Shown here: in pieces, positions 6,353-10,354 of the stretch
Position numbering within the stretch: position 1 is the stretch's first letter
How the letters are laid out: every line of letters begins with the position of its first letter
Source: an uncultured Oscillospiraceae bacterium
GTDB taxonomy: Bacteria; Bacillota; Clostridia; Oscillospirales; Acutalibacteraceae
Direction of reading: 5' to 3'
Assembly (NCBI GenBank): GCA_900555705.1
Contig: USLV01000023.1
Coordinates: 1 to 10,354, forward strand
Length of the DNA stretch: 10,354 bases
The notes under the pieces: generated by a model
Told to the model about the DNA's origin: nothing
Databases searched by the model: none
Seen by the model: only the letters and a program-made list of their open reading frames with translations
Program-made: the position numbers and the translations under genes

Positions 6353-7357
6353 ATGAAAATTTTATCGGTCGCGATCGCGGCCTACAATGTGGAGAAATAT
6401 CTGGACAAATGCCTCACGTCGTTTGCCGATGAACGGCTTTGCGACGGGCTGGAGGTGCTGGTTGTCAACGACGGCTCCAGGGATCGCACCCCCGAGATCG
6501 CGGAAGACTATGTCCGGCGCTATCCGGCGATTTTCCGCCTGATCAACAAGGAAAACGGCGGCCATGGCTCCGCCGTCAACGCCGGTATCGAACAGGCAAC
6601 CGGCAAGTATTTCCGTGTGGTCGACGGCGACGACTGGGTCAATACCGATGACCTCGTCCGGTTGATCGACCGTATGCGGGAGCTCGACACGGATCTCGTG
6701 GTCGACCAGCGGACCACCGTGCATATGGTGACCGGCGAGGAGGTATTCCTGCCGCTGCCGAAGGGGACGCCGTTTGAACAGACGGTGGAATTCCTCGATC
6801 ACAACGGTCCGGATATCTGCGATTTTTATCATATGCACACCGTTTCCGCCAAACTGTCGTTGCTGCATGAGCAAGGCATCCGGCTGCGGGAGCATATCTT
6901 CTATGTGGATTACGAATATGTGCTTAAGACGACGGCGAGCAGCCGCACGGTGACCTTTCTCGATCTCGACGTCTATCGTTATCTCATCGGCAACAGCGCA
7001 CAGAGCGTTGACAGCCAGAATTATGTGCGCCGGATCAGCCATCACGAGCAGGTAGTACGTGAGCTGCTCCGCTATGCGACGGAGAGCGGTTTTGAGGGTC
7101 GGATGAAGGCCTATGTCGACCATCGGGTCGCGCTGATTCTCAACACGCATTTTACCATTGCGCTGATCTATAACAAAGACCGGAAGCAGGGTGCCGCACA
7201 GGCAAAAGCGTTCCGCGCTTTCCTGCAAAAGGAGTATCCAGCCTTCTATCGGCTGTCCGCCCGCCGCTATCGTCAGGCGCGGATTCTGCATGCGCTTGGA
7301 GTGGATTATGACCGGTTGCAGATGCTGATGGGCCGCGGCGGCCGGAAGGCCGGTTGA
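6353..7357 (+). CDS. Family 2 glycosyltransferase, divergent (third of four)
   Basis: This 334-residue GT-A glycosyltransferase has a different flavour from its neighbours. It has LSVAIAAYNVEKYL (4-17) rather than MPVYN, V38-N-D40-G-S, K66-ENGGHGSAVNAG78 in place of the S-ARN-G segment, and metal-binding D91-G-D93-D-W. The usual E-D-xxFN catalytic pair is replaced by FYVDYEYVLK, where D or E could serve. This implies a different sugar, linkage or acceptor from the other three; it is one candidate for the galactofuranose-transferring step, but nothing in the sequence proves that. GGAGGAGG at 6338-6345, 7 nt before ATG, is a strong ribosome-binding site. The C-terminus (YRLSARRYRQARILHALG) is basic. 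No transmembrane segment is visible. Confidence 0.9.
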   Translation: MKILSVAIAAYNVEKYLDKCLTSFADERLCDGLEVLVVNDGSRDRTPEIAEDYVRRYPAIFRLINKENGGHGSAVNAGIEQATGKYFRVVDGDDWVNTDDLVRLIDRMRELDTDLVVDQRTTVHMVTGEEVFLPLPKGTPFEQTVEFLDHNGPDICDFYHMHTVSAKLSLLHEQGIRLREHIFYVDYEYVLKTTASSRTVTFLDLDVYRYLIGNSAQSVDSQNYVRRISHHEQVVRELLRYATESGFEGRMKAYVDHRVALILNTHFTIALIYNKDRKQGAAQAKAFRAFLQKEYPAFYRLSARRYRQARILHALGVDYDRLQMLMGRGGRKAG

Positions 7358-7395
7358 GCCTGCGCGTCAACAGAAGAAAGGGCGGATTGTTCGCA

Positions 7396-8448
7396 ATGCC
7401 ACAGGTTTCCATCGTAGTTCCGGTCTATAACTGCGAAAGCTATATGGAGCGGAGCCTCGATTCGATTCTGTCACAGAGTTATTCGGATTTTGAGTTGATT
7501 CTCGTCAATGACGGTTCCACAGACGGCAGTGGTGCGATCTGCGACCGGGTGGCGGAGCGGGACAGCCGTGTGCGCGTGATCCATAAAGAAAACGGTGGAG
7601 CGGGCAGCGCGCGTAATGCCGGTATCGAAGCTGCCGAAGGGCTGTATATTCTGTTCCCCGACGCGGATGACTACTACGAGCCGGATATGCTCCGTACCAT
7701 GCTTGAGGCCGAGGAGAAAACAGAAGCCGACCTCGTGATCTGCGGCTATCACTGCTTTGATGAAAAGGGTCCCTGCGAGGATGTTGTGCCGGAGGCCCGG
7801 CTGCTTGAGACTGCGGCGGATGTCCGTCAGTTTTTTACCGGCCTTTTTCCGCACGGCCTGGTCGGTTATCCCTGGAACAAGCTCTATAAAAAAGAGATGA
7901 TTGACCGGTTTGGACTGCGGTTTACGGATATGCGCCGTTTTCAGGACGGTGTTTTCAATCTGGCCTATTTCGAGCATGTCGAAACCTGCTGTGTACTGGA
8001 TCAGGCGCTCTATCACTATCGGGTTAACAATATCGCAGGTATTTTCCGCAAATTTCCCGGCAATATTTTTGATCTCCTCTGTGAGATCACCGACGCGTAT
8101 TATGATAAGCTCGATGAATGGCAGCTGCGCGACAGCCGCGCGGAGCGGGAGATATTGCCTTTTTTTCTCAACGGCATCGTCAGCTGTGTCGACAGCATGT
8201 ACAGTCCGCAGTGGGGCTTTTCTCATCGGCAGCGGAAGGAGTATCTCCGGATGCTGGCGGACAATGAAACGGTGCGCTACTGTACGGCCAAACGGCCGGA
8301 GACGCTCGGCCGCTATGCTGCTCTGGTGGTGGAACTGCTGGAGAAACGGCGCATTCGTTCGCTGCTGGCTCTCGGCCGCTGCAAGGTTTTGCTCAAACAA
8401 TACGGGAACGGTCTGTTCCGCAAGCTGAAGGGGGTGTCTGCACGATGA
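7396..8448 (+). CDS. Family 2 glycosyltransferase (fourth of four)
   Basis: This 350-residue GT-A enzyme probably acts in the same repeat-unit assembly. It shows VSIVVPVYNCE (4-14), N38-D39-G-S-T-D, KENGGAGSARNAGIE (64-78), D89-A-D91-D, YPWNKLY (158-164) and Q183-D184-GVFN, where the common E-D catalytic pair has become Q-D. Its tail (LLALGRCKVLLKQYGNGLFRKLKG) is basic and amphipathic like that of the gene at 5262. I chose ATG 7396 because it gives the normal GT2 N-terminus and follows AAAGGGCGGA (7377-7386) by 9 nt. TTG 7387 and TTG 7354 are open in frame; the latter would overlap the previous stop but adds 14 residues with no family support. The gene's TGA overlaps the next ATG by 4 nt (ATGA), indicating translational coupling to the polymerase-like gene. 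Confidence 0.92.
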   Translation: MPQVSIVVPVYNCESYMERSLDSILSQSYSDFELILVNDGSTDGSGAICDRVAERDSRVRVIHKENGGAGSARNAGIEAAEGLYILFPDADDYYEPDMLRTMLEAEEKTEADLVICGYHCFDEKGPCEDVVPEARLLETAADVRQFFTGLFPHGLVGYPWNKLYKKEMIDRFGLRFTDMRRFQDGVFNLAYFEHVETCCVLDQALYHYRVNNIAGIFRKFPGNIFDLLCEITDAYYDKLDEWQLRDSRAEREILPFFLNGIVSCVDSMYSPQWGFSHRQRKEYLRMLADNETVRYCTAKRPETLGRYAALVVELLEKRRIRSLLALGRCKVLLKQYGNGLFRKLKGVSAR

Positions 8449-9935
8449 AGGCACTGGTCAAACGTTTTTGCGACAGTATACTGTTTAACATGCTGCTGCT
8501 CAAGCTGGTTTTTATTATCACCACACTGTTTACCGCCATGCCGTTTGTGCATGATCGCATCGGCCCGTATGTGAAGATTCTGCTGGTCTGGGGCGCCGTC
8601 ATTCTGCTGCATGATCTGCTGACCAGACGGATTTGTCTGAAAAGCCGCTATACCGGCTTTTTCATTCTGTTTACAGCCGCCTATGCGGTATCGGTGCTGC
8701 TCAACCGACAGCTGAATTTTTCCGCGAATGTCGGGCAGCTTGCTTATATGGTGCTGTTTTTGTTCGGCTTTGCCGCCTATGACTTCCAGCGGGATCGCGA
8801 GGAGGTTCGACGGGAGCTGCAGCTGCTGACCAATGCCTTTCTGATTGTGTCGTTTGTGCTGTCGCTGTGCTGTTTTGCGCTGTATCTGTTCTCCGTGAGT
8901 TACCAGTATACGCTGACGACCGGCCCGGCGGCGGGAGATATCGTTTATCTCGGCATCTGCCAGAACCGGCTCTGGGGTCTCTATAACGCCAATACCGGTG
9001 CGACGCTCAATATGATCTCCTGTGCGCTCAGTATGATGATGCTGGCTGCGGGACAGCTCCCACGCGGCAGGAAGGTGTTCTACTGGGTCAACCTGGTGGT
9101 GCAGTATATTTGTCTGATACTGACCCTCAGCCGCACCTCCTGGTATATGTTTGTCGTTTTCTGTGCGCTCTTTGTGTTTTTCGTCTGGCCGAAATCCGCC
9201 GGGCGAAGGACTGCGACAACCGCTTTGCGGGGAGCGGCTGCGCTGTTGGCCGGTGTCCTTGTATTCTTCTCGACGATTCCGGCGAAGTTTGTGCTGTCCT
9301 ATGCGCCGTCCTATATCTCTCAGATACAGAGCGCGCTGGACAATACGGATACGACGGAAACGCCTGCGCGTCCGTCGCCCAAGCCTCTCAATCGGGATGA
9401 GGAGCAGATGCCGGAAGACAGCGGTCCCTTTAATGGGCGGACACAGCTCTGGAAGGGTGGCCTCCGCGCGTTTATGGAGCGGCCCATTTTCGGCACGACC
9501 CGCGAAAATATTCCGGTGTATGCGGAGGAATATGTGGCGGAGCATTGGCGTGCCAATCTCCGGCGCGGGGGATTGCACAATATTGCCGTCACGGTGCTGG
9601 TCAGCTCGGGGCTTGTCGGTTTTGTCATTTTGAGTGCCTTTGTGCTGCTTGCCGGTGTGCGGATGCTGAAGGCCGCCTGGAAGCACAGGGGTGATAGGGA
9701 CAGTGTTATGATGAATGCACTGATTCTGCTGCTGCTCTGTGTGCTGGGCATCGAGATGTTTGAAGCGCGTATTTGCTATACCGTATCGATTTTCAGCGTG
9801 ATGTTCTGGACTCTTGCGGGGTATGCTCTCTGCCTGACGGATATGACGGAGCCGGAAAAGGCGGCGCGGCAGGGATTTTCCGCGCGCGTGGCAAGACTTT
9901 TGACCCGTTTTTTCCACAAAAAGCCGACGGCCTGA
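8445..9935 (+). CDS. Wzy/WaaL-like O-antigen polymerase or ligase membrane protein
   Basis: This 496-residue polytopic membrane protein has about 12 predicted hydrophobic segments (near 15-34, 42-58, 70-86, 93-110, 127-151, 188-205, 212-230, 232-249, 260-281, 381-404, 425-443 and 446-466). A large hydrophilic loop at about 282-380 should face outside. The loop contains F329-NGRTQLWKGGLRAFMERPIFG and L377-H378-N379, with G389-L-V-G after it, the pattern of the Wzy_C/O-antigen ligase superfamily. The family joins undecaprenyl-linked oligosaccharides on the outer face of the membrane, either polymerising repeat units (Wzy) or attaching glycan to an acceptor. Sequence alone does not separate these; polymerase is more natural next to GT2 genes in a Gram-positive. 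The loop carries a Pro/Thr/acid-rich stretch (about 305-328, TTETPARPSPKPLNRDEE). ATG overlaps the previous stop, and AAGGGGGTG (8428-8436) is the SD. It is the last gene of the operon. Confidence 0.85.
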   Translation: MKALVKRFCDSILFNMLLLKLVFIITTLFTAMPFVHDRIGPYVKILLVWGAVILLHDLLTRRICLKSRYTGFFILFTAAYAVSVLLNRQLNFSANVGQLAYMVLFLFGFAAYDFQRDREEVRRELQLLTNAFLIVSFVLSLCCFALYLFSVSYQYTLTTGPAAGDIVYLGICQNRLWGLYNANTGATLNMISCALSMMMLAAGQLPRGRKVFYWVNLVVQYICLILTLSRTSWYMFVVFCALFVFFVWPKSAGRRTATTALRGAAALLAGVLVFFSTIPAKFVLSYAPSYISQIQSALDNTDTTETPARPSPKPLNRDEEQMPEDSGPFNGRTQLWKGGLRAFMERPIFGTTRENIPVYAEEYVAEHWRANLRRGGLHNIAVTVLVSSGLVGFVILSAFVLLAGVRMLKAAWKHRGDRDSVMMNALILLLLCVLGIEMFEARICYTVSIFSVMFWTLAGYALCLTDMTEPEKAARQGFSARVARLLTRFFHKKPTA

Positions 9936-9946
9936 AGCGGGCAGAA

Positions 9947-9996
9947 GCCGCTGGAAAAAGCTTGCTTTTCAGGCAGGAATTCACTTGAGTATTCCT
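9947..9996 (+). repeat. Two weak hairpins after the polysaccharide operon
   Basis: The first hairpin (9947-9974) pairs GC, CTG and AAAAG with CTTTT, CAG and GC around a CTTG loop, with two 2-nt bulges on the left side. The second (9975-9996) pairs AGGAAT and AC with GT and ATTCCT around TTGA. Neither is followed by a T-run, so efficient termination is doubtful and some operon transcripts may run through to the terminator at 10302. They may instead stabilise the mRNA 3' end. Confidence 0.3.
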
Positions 9997-10046
9997 CTCC
10001 TCAAAAACCAGAATAATGAATGCAAACGCAATCAAAATTTATTAAC
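9986..10046 (+). promoter_or_regulatory. Candidate forespore sigma-G type promoter region
   Basis: Spore-protein genes of this family are normally read by sigma-G, with consensus roughly TGAATA, 17-18 bp, CATAMTA. Two imperfect candidates lie in the 150-bp gap. TGAGTA (9986-9991) with AATAATG (10012-10018) has a 20-bp spacer. TGAATG (10017-10022) with TATTAAC (10040-10046) has a 17-bp spacer. Neither is a clean match, so the region is marked rather than a firm promoter. No strong sigma-A promoter is visible here, which fits sporulation-specific expression. Confidence 0.3.
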
Positions 10047-10085
10047 CGGCGGACATCGCCGAAGATTTTGAGGAGAGTAAACGTT

Positions 10086-10274
10086 ATGGCTAAGAACAAG
10101 TCTATGGTTCCGGAAGCGCGCGAGGGTCTCGATCGTTTTAAGATGGAAGCTGCCAACGAGGTTGGCGTGAACCTGAAGCAGGGTTACAACGGCGACCTGA
10201 CCTCCCGCGAGGCCGGTTCCGTGGGCGGCCAGATGGTCAAGAAGATGATCGAGTCCTACGAGAAGAACCTGTAA
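10086..10274 (+). CDS. Alpha/beta-type small acid-soluble spore protein
   Basis: This complete 62-residue SASP binds and saturates forespore DNA, shifts it toward an A-like form, and protects it from UV and chemical damage; it is degraded to amino acids at germination. The family signatures are VPEAREGLDRFKMEAANEVG (8-27) and T39-SREAGSVGGQMVKKMI55, including the invariant G-x-VGG. The germination protease GPR should cleave after the Glu in KME21-AANE. I chose ATG 10086, not an in-frame ATG at 10020, because AGGAG (10071-10075) lies 10 nt upstream and MAKNKSMVPEAREG is the normal family N-terminus. Several ssp paralogues usually exist per genome, so the locus letter cannot be assigned. Its presence shows the host belongs to an endospore-forming lineage. 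It is functionally unrelated to the upstream polysaccharide genes. Confidence 0.97.
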   Translation: MAKNKSMVPEAREGLDRFKMEAANEVGVNLKQGYNGDLTSREAGSVGGQMVKKMIESYEKNL

Positions 10275-10301
10275 GCGTCTGCGCAGAAGGAACTTCTCTG
10301 G

Positions 10302-10340
10302 AAAAAGGAAGAGCGGACGGCCGTCCGCTCTTCCTTTTTT
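10302..10340 (+). terminator. Strong intrinsic terminator after the spore-protein gene
   Basis: A perfect 38-bp inverted repeat has arms 10302-10320 and 10321-10339. The GC-rich core GAGCGGACGG/CCGTCCGCTC is flanked by A5GGAA on the left and TTCC followed by T6 (10335-10340) on the right. The RNA forms a very stable hairpin ending in a U-run. Because an A-run precedes the left arm, the element would also terminate transcription arriving from the opposite strand. It lies 27 nt after the spore-protein stop. Confidence 0.95.
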
Positions 10341-10354
10341 GCACAGGATATGCT

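Noticed and set aside
7354..7395. TTG start for the fourth glycosyltransferase overlapping the previous stop
   Set aside because: It adds 14 residues without GT2 similarity. ATG 7396 has an SD and gives the standard N-terminus.
8313..9917. Antisense open frame of 534 codons opposite the polymerase-like gene
   Set aside because: Its composition is rich in H, R, Q and P with no membrane segments or motifs, typical of a shadow of a hydrophobic membrane protein on the other strand.
10020..10085. Upstream ATG for the spore protein
   Set aside because: The extension is unlike any SASP N-terminus I know, and the AGGAG at 10071-10075 serves ATG 10086.

Overview
The window reads as the end of a draft contig from an endospore-forming, GC-rich member of the Clostridia. 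An Oscillospiraceae/Ruminococcaceae-like gut or rumen bacterium is my best guess; no taxonomic marker fixes it. The evidence is a textbook alpha/beta-type small acid-soluble spore protein at the right, a clostridial-looking DNA polymerase I at the left, purine-rich Shine-Dalgarno sites before most genes, a consensus sigma-A promoter, and GC-rich codon use. All credible genes lie on the + strand.

The layout is as follows. Bases 1-48 are not biological: they are an unremoved Illumina Nextera adapter (P5 tail, i5 index, Read 1 sequence and Tn5 mosaic end). A complete polA follows (126-2705). Between polA and the next gene (2706-2986) lie a palindromic element, a perfect-consensus TTGACA-18-TATAAT promoter, and a leader of about 170 nt. 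The leader holds an orphan Shine-Dalgarno site and a long GC-rich hairpin. From 2987 to 9935 there is a compact six-gene surface-polysaccharide operon: UDP-galactopyranose mutase (glf), four family-2 glycosyltransferases, and a polytopic Wzy/WaaL-like polymerase or ligase. After a 150-bp gap comes a spore-protein gene (10086-10274), closed by a strong intrinsic terminator with perfectly complementary arms (10302-10340).

The polysaccharide genes make a coherent story. Glf converts UDP-galactopyranose to UDP-galactofuranose. The four GT2 enzymes would assemble a repeat unit on a lipid carrier at the inner membrane face. The Wzy-like protein would polymerise or transfer it outside. No initiating phosphoglycosyltransferase, Wzx flippase, chain-length regulator or sugar-nucleotide genes other than glf are present, so the pathway must be completed from elsewhere. 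Three of the four GT2 genes look like paralogues from tandem duplication.

I found no CRISPR array, tRNA, rRNA, natural mobile element or clear new defence system. The points most worth a second look are the adapter contamination, the structured glf leader with its possible non-AUG leader peptide, the duplicated translation-start module, the GT2 duplications, and the incomplete galactofuranose-polysaccharide locus.
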